64,000 bases of DNA from DATACQ01 sp036555515 (GCA_036555515.1 DATBLC010000362.1:12539-76538); one strand, 5' to 3'; positions 35,798 through 44,387 are shown, counted from the first letter of the stretch. The notes: generated from the sequence alone by a model not told the origin. Program-made: numbers and translations.

Positions 35798-36570
35798 CCA
35801 TTCTCGAAGTCAGGGGCCTGGAGAAATCCTACGGCGGCGCGCCGGTGCTCAAGGGCGTGAATGTTGCCATTGAGCAAGGGGAGTTTGTCGGCGTGATCGG
35901 GCTCAGTGGCTCCGGCAAATCGACGTTGCTGCGCTGCATCAACAGGTTGATCGAGGCCAGCGCGGGAGAGATTCTGGTGCCGCGGGCGCTCTTGGCCGGC
36001 ACCGCCAACGGCGCCAGCGCCGATGTAGGCAAGCTTGATGCCGGCGAACTCAGACTCCTCAGGCGCAAGATCGGCATGATCTTCCAGCAGTTCAACATCG
36101 TCAAGCGGCTCTCGGTAATCGATAACGTGCTTTCCGGTGGGCTCGGCTACCAGCCGGCGCTAAGCGGCTCCCTCAGAATTTTTTCCAGTGAAACAAAAGG
36201 CCGGGCGCTGGTAAATCTAAAGCGCGTTGGCCTCTTGGAACACGCCTACAAACGCGCCGATCAGCTCAGCGGCGGCGAACAGCAGCGGGTCGCCATCGCG
36301 CGCACGCTGATGCAGGAACCGGCGCTCATTCTTGCCGACGAGCCGGTTTCTAGTCTCGACCCCAAGCTCTCCCGCGTGGTGCTCGACATTCTCAAGCGCG
36401 TTTGCCGCGAAGACGGAATCACTGCGCTGGTTAGCCTGCACACGCTGGAGCTGACGCGGGAATACGCCGACCGCGTCATCGGCCTTAAGGAAGGGCGGAT
36501 TTTTTTCGACGGTCCGGCAAGGGATCTGAGCGACGCCGTAATTGATTCGGTTTATCAACGCAAGGATTGA
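35794..36570 (+). CDS. phnC: Phosphonate-type ABC transporter ATP-binding protein PhnC
   Basis: 258 residues from GTG 35794, overlapping the phnD stop. Walker A GLSGSGKST, Q-loop MIFQQFNIVKRLSV, signature LSGGEQQRVAIA, Walker B LILADEPVSSLD and the switch His in VSLHTLEL. PhnC-type ATPases carry the extra segment between Walker A and the Q-loop seen here. A 126-bp palindromic element follows the stop by five bases and separates it from phnE. Confidence 0.93.
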   Translation: MTILEVRGLEKSYGGAPVLKGVNVAIEQGEFVGVIGLSGSGKSTLLRCINRLIEASAGEILVPRALLAGTANGASADVGKLDAGELRLLRRKIGMIFQQFNIVKRLSVIDNVLSGGLGYQPALSGSLRIFSSETKGRALVNLKRVGLLEHAYKRADQLSGGEQQRVAIARTLMQEPALILADEPVSSLDPKLSRVVLDILKRVCREDGITALVSLHTLELTREYADRVIGLKEGRIFFDGPARDLSDAVIDSVYQRKD

Positions 36571-36575
36571 ACCAG

Positions 36576-36701
36576 CAGGGTGCTGAAAAAGACTCATATG
36601 CTTCGTTGCGCTCAATCGCCTCGCTCCAACGTACTGGCTGAGTACGCCTCCGCTCCTCGATTTTCGCGCGCCTCGCCTCTGAGATCTTTTTGAGCAGCCC
36701 G
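36576..36701 (+). repeat. CAGGCTGCTGAAAAA palindromic element, copy 1
   Basis: 126 bp with termini CAGGGTGCTGAAAAAG and CTTTTTGAGCAGCCCG in inverted arrangement. The interior has TGCTTCGTTGCGCTC, an AACGTAC / GAGTACG pair and GAGGCGAGG-type sequence. It starts five bases after the phnC stop, inside the phnDCE operon. Related copies are at 37719-37843, 59972-60097, 39778 (truncated) and 59308-59434 (diverged). Confidence 0.8.
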
Positions 36702-36779
36702 CACAGAGGGTTTAAATGTACCCGGGTGAACAACGGACGCGATTAGCATAGGCTGGTCGGCTGTTGCAAGGAGGATCGC

Positions 36780-37718
36780 TTGGCTGATCAAATGGCGCGC
36801 GAAAGCGATGAAAACATATTTCGCGAAGCGCCGCCGGCGCCGAAACGGAGCGTGCGCTTTTACCTGCTCATGACGCTGGCTTTGTTAGTTCTCATCTGGT
36901 CCTTTCAAGGCGCGAAAATCAGGCCCGCAGAATTGCTCCAGGGGATTCCGCAGATCTTCATCACCGTTGGGCGGATGTTGCCGCCGGACTTCTCGAAAGT
37001 CACCGACGCCGATAGTTATTTTTTCCCCGATGCGCTTTCGTCCAGAGAACTATTTCTGCCGCTGCCCCTGGACGTAAGCCGCGAGCGCGCCAAGCAGCGT
37101 TGGTGGGACAATACGTTTCCGCAGACCATCGTTGGCGCGACTCTGGAGACTGTGCAGATGGCGCTGGCGGGAACTTTTCTCGCGTTGCTGGTGGCTTTCC
37201 CCCTGGGTTTTCTGGCCGCACGAAATACCACACCGCACCGATGGGTGTATAACGGCGTCCGCCTCGTGCTCAATTTTCTCCGCACCATTCCCGACCTTGC
37301 GTTGGGGTTGCTTTTTGTCGCGGCGGTGGGATTGGGCGCGTTTGCCGGCACGCTGGCGCTGGCGATACACACGGCAACGGTGCTCGGCAAGCTGCTTTCG
37401 GAATCCGTCGAGAATATCGACGAAGGAGTCGTCGAGGCGATTCGCGCCACGGGCGCGGGTTACACGCAGATCCTTTCCTTCGCCGTGTTGCCGCAGATCC
37501 TGCCGGACTTGATTTCTTTCACGCTCTACCGGTTGGAGACCAACATCCGCGCGGCATCGGTGCTCGGCCTCATCGGAGCGGGCGGCATCGGTTATCTCAT
37601 GAATACGAGCTTTCGCACCTTTCAGTACCAGGAGGCGGCGGCCATCGTTCTGGTTTTGATCGCGCTCGTCATGCTGGTGGATTATCTTAGCTCGCGCCTG
37701 CGCAATCTGGTCGTATGA
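36780..37718 (+). CDS. phnE: Phosphonate-type ABC transporter permease PhnE
   Basis: 312 residues from TTG 36780; AAGGAGG ends five bases before it. An N-terminal cytoplasmic segment precedes the first helix (FYLLMTLALLVLIWSF). The transmembrane core follows (VQMALAGTFLALLVAFPLGF, VLNFLRTIPDLALGLLF). The permease signature EAIRATGAGYTQILSFAVLPQ is the coupling loop to PhnC. It is separated from phnC by a palindromic element, so co-transcription would require read-through. A second copy of that element begins at the first base after its stop. Confidence 0.92.
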   Translation: MADQMARESDENIFREAPPAPKRSVRFYLLMTLALLVLIWSFQGAKIRPAELLQGIPQIFITVGRMLPPDFSKVTDADSYFFPDALSSRELFLPLPLDVSRERAKQRWWDNTFPQTIVGATLETVQMALAGTFLALLVAFPLGFLAARNTTPHRWVYNGVRLVLNFLRTIPDLALGLLFVAAVGLGAFAGTLALAIHTATVLGKLLSESVENIDEGVVEAIRATGAGYTQILSFAVLPQILPDLISFTLYRLETNIRAASVLGLIGAGGIGYLMNTSFRTFQYQEAAAIVLVLIALVMLVDYLSSRLRNLVV

Positions 37719-37843
37719 CAGGCTGCTGAAAAACGCCATCTGCTTCGTTGCGCTCGTCCGATTTCGCATCGACGTACGCCCAGAGTACGCCTCCGCTCAT
37801 CGATCTTGGCGCGCCTCACATATGGCCGTTTTTGAGCAGCCTG
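37719..37843 (+). repeat. CAGGCTGCTGAAAAA palindromic element, copy 2
   Basis: 125 bp. The terminal repeats CAGGCTGCTGAAAAACG and CGTTTTTGAGCAGCCTG match at 16 of 17 positions when inverted. It begins at the base immediately after the phnE TGA. Interior as in copy 1, with CATCGACGTACG and GAGTACGCCTCCGCTCATCG. Confidence 0.85.
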
Positions 37844-37896
37844 TGAACGAAGCGTTGCGGCGCTGGGATTGGTGTTCGTCCGAGCATGAACCGCAT

Positions 37897-38140
37897 TCAG
37901 GCCGGATTCCGCAGTTGCGCTCGACAGTAAGCGCGAGGCGCAACCCTTCCGTAGCAAAGTCGATAGGTTTCTGCCCCAGAGCAGACATCGAGCAACGTGC
38001 TTCCACGGAACGTTTAAGCTCGTAACAACGAAGTGCGAAAGCGCAAAATGACGTTGCAATTTTACAGTTGGACGCCTTCGCTACTCCAGGGTTGCACCTC
38101 GCTTGCCGTCTCTCGGTCTAAGTGCGGAATCCAGGTTCAG
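37897..38140 (-). mobile_element. MITE-like non-coding element, copy B
   Basis: About 244 bp, inverted relative to copy A at 990-1235. Terminal repeats run from 37897 (CCGGATTCCGCAGTT core) to 38140 (rc core CTGGATTCCGCACTT). The interior matches copy A at about 90% by eye over 150 bp. Its right terminus overlaps the TGA stop (38137-38139) of the neighbouring minus-strand gene. Confidence 0.75.
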
Positions 38141-39105
38141 TCGTTGAACAAATCCAGCGTCTCCGGCGCAAACAGTTCGCTGACTTCCAGCTTGCGTTTC
38201 GTCAGCCCCTGCTCATGGGAATAAAGCGTTGCCGCTTCGAGCGTCGGCAGGCTTGCTTTGACGCCGTAGGCGTAAATGTCCCGGCCCATGACCTGTTGGG
38301 CAAATTCGAGATCCAGGTTGAGCCAGGGGAGCGCAAAGGATTTTTCTTCCAGACGCTCGTAGGATTGTTCTTTAGCGGCCTGAAACGCTCGGGCCAGCTC
38401 GATGGCGAGGAATGGCTGTTTTTCATAAACCGCGCGCCGTATGACCACGGTGTGCATGATTGGAAATATTTTGGTTTGTCGGTAGTAGTCCGCCTCCGCC
38501 GAGCGGGCGTCGGGAAAAAGGCGGAGAATATTAGGCGAACCGTGGACGAAGCCACGCGGAGGCTGGGTCAGCGCCACGGCATCCAGCTTGCCCTGCTCTA
38601 ACAGGTCGTCCAGAGTTTCGTCTTTGCCGATGTTGTCGATGCGAATACCTTCGGGCGCGGCGATGGAGACATGCTCCCGGCGCCGGCGCAGCCAGTGGAT
38701 GTCTTCGGGGCGAACGCCGTACTGGTGCGTCAGGAAGCCGCGGGTGAACAGAAGCGCGGTCATCGAGTAGTCGGCGATGCCGACCCGCTTGCCTTTGAGG
38801 TCTTGGGGTTTTTCGATGCCGGCGTTGGCGTTGATCCAAACATAGGAGTGGCGAAACACCCGGGATGGAAAAACCGGTAGCGCAGTGAATCGCCTGTCGT
38901 CGTTGCCCAGTGCGATCATATAATTTGACAGCGACATCTCCGACACGTCGAATTCTTCGTTATTGAGCATGCGCAAGAAAATCTGCGACGGCGGCGATAT
39001 ATTGACGACTTTGAGTTCCACGCCGCCAACGGGTACCGTGCCGTCGGCCAGACCGCGGGTATGATCGTAACCCTGGCAGGCGAGTGTCAACGCGATGTTT
39101 GCCAT
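38137..39105 (-). CDS. Substrate-binding protein related to 4,5-dihydroxyphthalate decarboxylase
   Basis: 322 residues with no signal peptide. The fold is that of periplasmic binding proteins; the sequence resembles the 4,5-dihydroxyphthalate decarboxylase group (LACQGYDHTRGLADGTVPVG near the start, EMSLSNYMIALGNDDRRFTA, VFPSRVFRHSYVWIN). Members are cytoplasmic decarboxylases or binding proteins of unknown ligand. AGGAGGAAGAT precedes ATG 39105. The final codons run into the terminal repeat of the MITE-like element, which supplies the TGA. The length is close to the family norm, so few residues were lost. Confidence 0.82.
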   Translation of the reverse strand: MANIALTLACQGYDHTRGLADGTVPVGGVELKVVNISPPSQIFLRMLNNEEFDVSEMSLSNYMIALGNDDRRFTALPVFPSRVFRHSYVWINANAGIEKPQDLKGKRVGIADYSMTALLFTRGFLTHQYGVRPEDIHWLRRRREHVSIAAPEGIRIDNIGKDETLDDLLEQGKLDAVALTQPPRGFVHGSPNILRLFPDARSAEADYYRQTKIFPIMHTVVIRRAVYEKQPFLAIELARAFQAAKEQSYERLEEKSFALPWLNLDLEFAQQVMGRDIYAYGVKASLPTLEAATLYSHEQGLTKRKLEVSELFAPETLDLFND

Positions 39106-39182
39106 ATCTTCCTCCTGGGTCGGGAACGTTCCGGTCGAACTGTTTCCAACTGTTACCAGAATTCATGGACCGTGAGTAGTGC

Positions 39183-39212
39183 TTGACAGCGCTTATCAGG
39201 ATGGGCTATTGC
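39183..39212 (+). promoter_or_regulatory. Candidate promoter, TTGACAGC type
   Basis: TTGACA (39183-39188), an 18-bp spacer and TATTGC (39207-39212), 26 bp before the CMD-family gene. The sequence TTGACAGC recurs at 44393 and 59451. Confidence 0.4.
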
Positions 39213-39237
39213 GCGAGACGCGGGAGGAAAAACCGTC

Positions 39238-39777
39238 ATGAGCAGAATACCGGCCGCGAGCCGCGACGAGTTGACCAGCGAACAACAAGCGATATGGGAC
39301 CGGGTGATGAGCGGCCGGACCGGCGGCGGTGGACCGTACGGGACGTTGATGCACGCGCCGCCGATGGCCGAGTGTTTTTCGGCGCTGGAGGGTTACTTTC
39401 GCGACCGCGGGACGCTATCCAAGCCCGACAAAGAAATGATGATTTTGGCTGTGGCACGCGACCTGGACGCGCGCTTTCCCTGGAGTCGCCATGAAATCCG
39501 CGCTCGCGAGGTGGGCGTGCGCGGCGAAGCCCTTGAAACGCTGCGCGCCAACGGTCCCGTGGACGCGCTGACGCCGCATGAAAAAATCGTTATAGAAACG
39601 GCGCGCAGTTTAGTGCGTGAGCGCAAGCTTTCCGACCGGCTATTCGCCCGCGCCCGGGCCGAGCTTGGTGTCGGGCCGCTGGTGGAAGCGGTGGGACTGG
39701 TGGGCCATTACAATTTTATCAGTATGGTTGCCAAGACGTTCGATCTTGACGTGCCGCCCGGCACCGTCACGTTTTAG
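39238..39777 (+). CDS. Carboxymuconolactone decarboxylase family protein
   Basis: 179 residues, AhpD-like helical fold. It contains LSKPDKEMMILAVARDLDAR, FPWSRHEIRAREVGV and VEAVGLVGHYNFISMVAKTF. The redox CxxC of AhpD is absent, and Trp-Ser-Arg-His-Glu takes the site, as in the large non-peroxidase branch of the family. The activity is unknown. ATG 39238 is preceded by GGGAGGAAAAACC. A truncated palindromic element begins right after its TAG. Confidence 0.88.
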   Translation: MSRIPAASRDELTSEQQAIWDRVMSGRTGGGGPYGTLMHAPPMAECFSALEGYFRDRGTLSKPDKEMMILAVARDLDARFPWSRHEIRAREVGVRGEALETLRANGPVDALTPHEKIVIETARSLVRERKLSDRLFARARAELGVGPLVEAVGLVGHYNFISMVAKTFDLDVPPGTVTF

Positions 39778-39815
39778 CAGGCTGCTGAAAAAGATCTAAG
39801 AGGTAAGGCGAGGGG
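39778..39815 (+). repeat. CAGGCTGCTGAAAAA palindromic element, truncated copy
   Basis: Starts at the base after the TAG of the CMD-family gene with CAGGCTGCTGAAAAAGATCT. About 35 bp match the complement of the right end of copy 1 (AAAAAGATCTCAGAGG). The rest of the element is missing; an octamer array follows within 12 bp. Confidence 0.65.
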
Positions 39816-39826
39816 ATATGGCGTGT

Positions 39827-39899
39827 TGGAGTGACGGAGTATTGGAGTGTTGGGTCTGGAATCCATTATTCCATCACTCCATGACTCCAGTACTCCAGC
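39827..39899 (+). repeat. Phased 8-bp degenerate array with inverted arms
   Basis: Arm 1: TGGAGTGA, CGGAGTAT, TGGAGTGT, TGGG. Arm 2, read on the minus strand from 39897: TGGAGTAC, TGGAGTCA, TGGAGTGA, TGGAAT. The arms pair over more than 20 bases with few mismatches. Confidence 0.75.
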
Positions 39900-39964
39900 T
39901 GCGATGAGGCGATCGAGCGCAGGCAGCATTGGAGACATTTTGTCAGCCTGATAGAGGAGGAAAC

Positions 39965-40255
39965 ATGATCTATGAGATTGCCATTCAAACCGTCGATCCG
40001 GCGCGGCGCGACGAGTACATAAAGGTTTTCAGCGAGACGCTAAAGGACGCCAATTATGCCGGCTCCCACGGCATAAAATTCTTTACCAGCATCGAAGATC
40101 CGAGCCGGGTCGTCCTGATAATCGAATGGGACAGCGTCGAAGCGCATACGCAACACCGCGGCACCCCAACTCATAACCGCATGCGGGAAATCAATTCAGG
40201 CTACCAAACCGCCAAGAGCGATGGCGCGCATTATCTAGTGCACGAGGTCAAATAG
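39965..40255 (+). CDS. Antibiotic biosynthesis monooxygenase (ABM) domain protein
   Basis: 96 residues. A dimeric alpha+beta barrel domain: IYEIAIQTVDPARRDEYIKV, FFTSIEDPSRVVLIIEWDS, EAHTQHRGTPTHNRMR. Such proteins are cofactor-free monooxygenases or ligand-binding proteins. GAGGAGG lies four bases before ATG 39965. It is 48 bp from a VOC-family gene and probably forms a transcript with it. Confidence 0.85.
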   Translation: MIYEIAIQTVDPARRDEYIKVFSETLKDANYAGSHGIKFFTSIEDPSRVVLIIEWDSVEAHTQHRGTPTHNRMREINSGYQTAKSDGAHYLVHEVK

Positions 40256-40303
40256 TAATTGACATCGATAGCAATCATTTCACTCGTCAAAGGAGGCGCT
40301 GCC

Positions 40304-40744
40304 ATGGGCATGCTAAAACTCGACGCGGTGGTGCATTGGTCGATACCGGTAAACAACTTGGAAGAGGCGGAGAAGTTTTACGGCGAGATACTGGGGCTGG
40401 AGCGTGTAGGGCGGTTGCAAAATTCGCCGCAATGCTGCTTCAGACTCGGCAGTCACAGCATTATCTTATGCCAGCGCAAAGAGCCGCTTACGCGCAGCGT
40501 CGAGCAGGACGGCCGGTTGCATCACGCCTTCGACGTGAGCCCGGAGATGTTTAACAGGGCGTGCAAAGTCTTCCGCGATCTTGGCATCACGATCCATGAG
40601 CCGGTGGACTACCGGCGCGGCGGTTTTTTTACCGGCCGGCAACTCTTTGTGCTCGACCCCAGTGGCAACCGCATCGAGCTGCGCGACGCGAGCTGGAAAG
40701 CGGGTATGCCGACCCCGACCTATGAAGAAATTTGCAATTCGTGA
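40304..40744 (+). CDS. VOC family protein (glyoxalase/extradiol dioxygenase superfamily)
   Basis: 146 residues. beta-alpha-beta-beta-beta modules begin AVVHWSIPVNNLEEAEKFYG. Candidate metal residues are His in VVHWS, the second-module His of RLHHAFDV and Glu in NRIELRDA. AGGAGG stands seven bases before ATG 40304. It is a close paralogue of the minus-strand gene at 60202-60636 (both contain HWSIPVNNL and FYGE), and both have CTCGTCAAAGGAGGC upstream. A ring-cleavage or isomerase role in aromatic degradation is possible but unproved. Confidence 0.88.
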   Translation: MGMLKLDAVVHWSIPVNNLEEAEKFYGEILGLERVGRLQNSPQCCFRLGSHSIILCQRKEPLTRSVEQDGRLHHAFDVSPEMFNRACKVFRDLGITIHEPVDYRRGGFFTGRQLFVLDPSGNRIELRDASWKAGMPTPTYEEICNS

Positions 40745-40831
40745 GCTCGGATTGAAGGTGATGGGTCTCAATCGAGGCGGCTGGTGAAGGGAAAGGGTAG
40801 AATTTCTGAATGACGCAAGCGCCGGATGGAT

Positions 40832-42967
40832 TTAGCGCATAGCGACGGCTTTCACCTGATTGTAATCGCTCCAGCCGTCCAAGACCTTGAGCACGCCGTC
40901 TTGCACCAGGGTGGTCATCCCTTCGAAAAGCGCCGCGTCGAGGAGTTCCGCAGCGCTGACCCGCACATGGATGAGCTTTTTTATTTTTTCGGTGACGACC
41001 AGCAATTCATGCAGCCCGATGCGTCCCTTATAGCCGGTGTTGCGGCATGACGCGCAGCCACGACCGCGATAGAGCCGAAACTGGTCATTATACGCAAATC
41101 CCAGGCTGACAAACTCAGCTTCGCCAAAAGCGTGGGCGAGAACTTCGAACTCTTCCTTTGACCCGTGATAGGCCTCCTTGCAGTCACTACAAATGGTCCG
41201 GGCCAAGCGTTGGGCCATGACGCCGAGCAGCGAATCCGCGAAGTTAAAAGGATCGATACCCATTTCCAGCAATCGAGTGACGGTCTCGACGGCGCTGTTT
41301 GTATGCAACGTGCTCAGCACCAGGTGTCCCGTCAGGGATGCTTCCATGGCGACTTCGGCGGTTTCGTCGTCGCGAATCTCGCCCACCATGATGACGTCAG
41401 GATCAGCGCGCAGAAAGGCGCGCATGGCCGCGGCAAAATTAAAGCCGATCTTGGGCTGCACCTGGACCTGGCGTAGCCCCGGCTGGGTGATTTCCACCGG
41501 GTCTTCCGCCGTCCAAATTTTTCGCTCGGGTGTGTTGATCAGGCTCAACGCCGAGTGCAGCGTGGTCGTCTTTCCTGCCCCTGTTGGTCCGACGCAGAGG
41601 ATCAGTCCATGGGGCTTTCCTAACATAGCGCGGAACTCGCGATGATTGCGCGGCGTCATATACAGCTGGTCGAGCGATTTCGGCTTTTCCGCCGTGAGCA
41701 GACGCAGCACGACGTCTTCGTTACTTGGGCCGGCAGTCGGGATAGTAGCGACCCGCAGTTCGAAGGCGCGTTCCGAGTGCTGAAACTTGATCTTGCCGTC
41801 CTGCGGCTTTCGCCGCTCGGCGATGTCCAAACCGGCGATGATTTTGATCCGGGAGATGAGCGCGCGGCGGTAGGCCGGGGGAACCCGGAGATATTCAAAA
41901 CAACGACCATCGACGCGAAAGCGGATTGTTGTTTCGCGATCGCTCCCTGCCGGCTCGATGTGAATGTCCGACGCGCCCTGCTTCCAAGCTTCCACGATGA
42001 TTTGATTGACGAGGCGAACGACGGCGCTGTCGTTCTCTTTTATCAGTTGCTCTTCCTTGGTTTCCGGTAACTCGGCGAGATCTTGGTCGTCGAGCTGGCC
42101 CAGTATCGTGCTGAGTGATTCATTGACGCGATGCGGCCGCGGCGATTCGTAGATCCGGTTAACGTACTTCAAGATGTCGTCTTGAAATCCGACGACGCGC
42201 TCAATGACTTTACCTGGAAACACGCGCCGGATGTCTTGAATCTTGCTCGTCGCCTGCGGGTCGTCGATCATCACCGTTACGGAGTCATCGCCGACCTGCA
42301 GCGGAATCCAGAAATTGGCCTTGAGATAGGAAGGACTGATCGCCTGCACGTGCTCCCGCGGGGGAACGCGCGTTTCGTCGTACTCCATGAACGGACAGCG
42401 ATAAAATGCACTCAAGGCAGCGCCCAGCACTTTCTTGTTCAGCCGGTGCCGTTGTAGGAGAACGTTTTCGATGGGGACTTGCTGCGCTTGGGCCTGCTTG
42501 AGAGCCTCCTCGAGCTCGTCGCGCTTCAAGCAGCCCGCGACGACAAGGGCTTCAAATTTTCCCAGGCCATGTTGTCCGCCGGCATGGTTTCTCTGCCACT
42601 GCTCATAAAGAACGCGAATCAGCGTCGGCTCATCAATGAGACCTTTCTCAATCATCATGGCGCCCATTTTTCTTTTGGGGCGTTCCCTTTGCTGCTGCTC
42701 AAACACTTCGTTTAGTTGTTCCATGCTGATCAAGTCGAGATGGACCAGCAATTCCCCCAGGGGAATACGGCGATGGTGCTTGGCGAGCACTCCATTCAAG
42801 TCTTCGGAAGATAAGTACCCGAGGGCGACGCAAACCTTGCCTAGAGGCAAAGCAGGATATTGCTTCTTTTGAATCTCCAGACTTTTGGCAAGCTGTTCAC
42901 GGCTCAGCAGCCCTTCTTTGGTGAGGAGGGCGCCGATTTTCAGGTTGGCCGCGAGCAATGTTTGCAT
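40832..42967 (-). CDS. GspE/PilB family secretion or pilus ATPase with N-terminal repeats
   Basis: 711 residues. The C-terminal motor has Walker A GPTGAGKTTT near 460-469, DPDVIMVGEIRD, LVLSTLHTN and a zinc motif formed by CSDC near 593 and CASC near 640. An MshEN-like region (LNKKVLGAALSAFYRCPFME) precedes it. Residues 10-125 hold four repeats of about 30 residues of the form lGxLLxxxgLIsxeQLxxxLexQ: IGALLTKEGLLSREQL, LGKVCVALGYLSSEDL, LGELLVHLDLISMEQL, MGAMMIEKGLIDEPTL. The ATPase drives type II secretion or type IV pili, but no partner gene is here. Confidence 0.92.
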   Translation of the reverse strand: MQTLLAANLKIGALLTKEGLLSREQLAKSLEIQKKQYPALPLGKVCVALGYLSSEDLNGVLAKHHRRIPLGELLVHLDLISMEQLNEVFEQQQRERPKRKMGAMMIEKGLIDEPTLIRVLYEQWQRNHAGGQHGLGKFEALVVAGCLKRDELEEALKQAQAQQVPIENVLLQRHRLNKKVLGAALSAFYRCPFMEYDETRVPPREHVQAISPSYLKANFWIPLQVGDDSVTVMIDDPQATSKIQDIRRVFPGKVIERVVGFQDDILKYVNRIYESPRPHRVNESLSTILGQLDDQDLAELPETKEEQLIKENDSAVVRLVNQIIVEAWKQGASDIHIEPAGSDRETTIRFRVDGRCFEYLRVPPAYRRALISRIKIIAGLDIAERRKPQDGKIKFQHSERAFELRVATIPTAGPSNEDVVLRLLTAEKPKSLDQLYMTPRNHREFRAMLGKPHGLILCVGPTGAGKTTTLHSALSLINTPERKIWTAEDPVEITQPGLRQVQVQPKIGFNFAAAMRAFLRADPDVIMVGEIRDDETAEVAMEASLTGHLVLSTLHTNSAVETVTRLLEMGIDPFNFADSLLGVMAQRLARTICSDCKEAYHGSKEEFEVLAHAFGEAEFVSLGFAYNDQFRLYRGRGCASCRNTGYKGRIGLHELLVVTEKIKKLIHVRVSAAELLDAALFEGMTTLVQDGVLKVLDGWSDYNQVKAVAMR

Positions 42968-43055
42968 AGCGTGTATCCTTTTTTCTGTTCAATGTCGTGG
43001 TCTTCGATTCGATCTAATGATTAGCCAGCGTGAGCCTATTGGCGGAGGTCACGTT

Positions 43056-43142
43056 TTGCGGCGTTTCCTGACAGCGGTAATTTTAATCGGCTACATCGTC
43101 ATGGTCTCTGACGGTCCGCCGGTGCCACACGCCACAGTCTGA
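43056..43142 (+). CDS. Candidate 28-residue single-span membrane peptide
   Basis: TTG 43056 follows GGAGGT (43044-43049) by six bases and opens a frame of 28 codons: MRRFLTAVILIGYIVMVS, then DGPPVPHATV. It has a basic N-terminus and one hydrophobic helix. The frame lies in the gap between the GspE/PilB and Bug genes. It is too short for confident prediction and could be chance. Confidence 0.3.
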   Translation: MRRFLTAVILIGYIVMVSDGPPVPHATV

Positions 43143-43219
43143 GATATCGGCGCAAGCGGCGAAATCCTTAGCCAAAAGAACCAAAACGGCGTACCCCGTG
43201 CCTGCAATGTTTTTCTCGC

Positions 43220-43248
43220 TTGACGGGGAGCGGGTTTCGCCCTATTCT
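43220..43248 (+). promoter_or_regulatory. Candidate promoter of the Bug-family gene
   Basis: TTGACG (43220-43225), a 17-bp spacer and TATTCT (43243-43248), 49 bp before the start codon. Confidence 0.6.
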
Positions 43249-43296
43249 CGCCTCGCTTTCACCGCCTCGTTTCGCGTATAAGACAGGAGGTTAGCC

Positions 43297-44328
43297 ATGA
43301 AAAGGATCGGTTTGTGGCTGTTTGGTGTGGCGCTGCTTTCGTCCAGCGCTAATGCACAGGCTCCCTACTATCAAGGCAAGACCATCAGGGTCGTCGTCGG
43401 CTACCCTGCGGGCAGCGTACACGACCTGTGGGCACGGCTGATCGCGCCGCGCCTGACCAAGAATATTTCCGGCAATCCCGACACCATCATCCAGAACATG
43501 CCCGGAGCCGGCTCGATGACGGCGACGAATTTTGTCTACGGCGTCGCTAAGCCCGACGGGCTAACCGTTGGCGTGAACAACGCGGCGCTTTATTTGAACC
43601 AGCTTTTGAAGAAAAAAGAAGCCCAATTCGACTGGAGCAAATTTACCTGGGTTGGCAGCACCACGCGTACCTTCCCCATGCTCTACATGTGGGCCAATAC
43701 TCCGTATAAGACCATCCACGATGTGCGCACGGCGGCGATACCGCCCAAGTGCGGAGTTACGGGCACCGGAAATACCGGGTACTATTTTCCAAGGCTTCTA
43801 GAAGAAACCATCGGCGCCAAGTTTCAATTGGTGACAGGCTATCAGGGCGGAGCGGAAATCGAGTTGGCGGTGGAGCGAGGCGAAGTTCAGTGCCGGGCTT
43901 TTTCAAGTCAGGTCTTTTTCGGCCGTGAGCCGTTCCCGACCTGGCGTAGTAAAAATCTAGTCCGCGTGCTCGTCCAAACTGGCAAAAAGCGCGACCCCCG
44001 GCTGCCCGAAACCCCGCTGTTTGGTGAATTGATGGATCAGTATAAGACTCCGGAAGGGCCGCGCCGTTTGGTGTCAGTTATGTTGGGTTCAAGCGAATTC
44101 GGCATAGCGCCCATGTTCGGGCCGCCCGGAGTTCCGGCGGAGCAAGCCAAAATATTGCGCGCCGCCTACGCCAAGGCGTTGACGAATTCCGATCTCGTCG
44201 CCGAAGCCAAGAAGCAGGGCCTCGAACCGGAATTGATCCCGGGCGAGGAGATCGAAGGGCTAGCCAGGGAAGTTATGACCCAGCCGCCGGAGATAATCGC
44301 GGCGATGAAGAAGGTAATGGGTGGATAA
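43297..44328 (+). CDS. Bug family tripartite tricarboxylate-type substrate-binding protein
   Basis: 343 residues with signal peptide IGLWLFGVALLSSSANAQA. The mature protein begins YYQGKTIRVVVGYPAGSVHD, the Bug/TctC start, with NPDTIIQNMPGAGSMTATNF as a further hallmark. Bug proteins bind small carboxylates in the periplasm. CAGGAGG precedes ATG 43297 and a good promoter lies upstream. No TctA/TctB membrane genes are present, so this is an orphan receptor. The bicupin dioxygenase gene follows after 131 bp. Confidence 0.92.
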   Translation: MKRIGLWLFGVALLSSSANAQAPYYQGKTIRVVVGYPAGSVHDLWARLIAPRLTKNISGNPDTIIQNMPGAGSMTATNFVYGVAKPDGLTVGVNNAALYLNQLLKKKEAQFDWSKFTWVGSTTRTFPMLYMWANTPYKTIHDVRTAAIPPKCGVTGTGNTGYYFPRLLEETIGAKFQLVTGYQGGAEIELAVERGEVQCRAFSSQVFFGREPFPTWRSKNLVRVLVQTGKKRDPRLPETPLFGELMDQYKTPEGPRRLVSVMLGSSEFGIAPMFGPPGVPAEQAKILRAAYAKALTNSDLVAEAKKQGLEPELIPGEEIEGLAREVMTQPPEIIAAMKKVMGG

Positions 44329-44339
44329 CGGCGGCGGCA

Positions 44340-44387
44340 GGAAACTGGAAATCTGAAAGCGAAAAGCTGAAACCGGAGACCTGAACC
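44340..44387 (+). repeat. Phased 8-bp degenerate array, single arm
   Basis: Octamers GGAAACTG, GAAATCTG, AAAGCGAA, AAGCTGAA, ACCGGAGA, CCTGAACC between the Bug and bicupin genes. No inverted second arm was seen. Confidence 0.5.

Noticed and set aside
36576..36701. The 126-bp element as a small gene
   Set aside because: No frame is conserved between copies; differences are indels and changes at all codon positions, while the terminal inverted repeats are kept.
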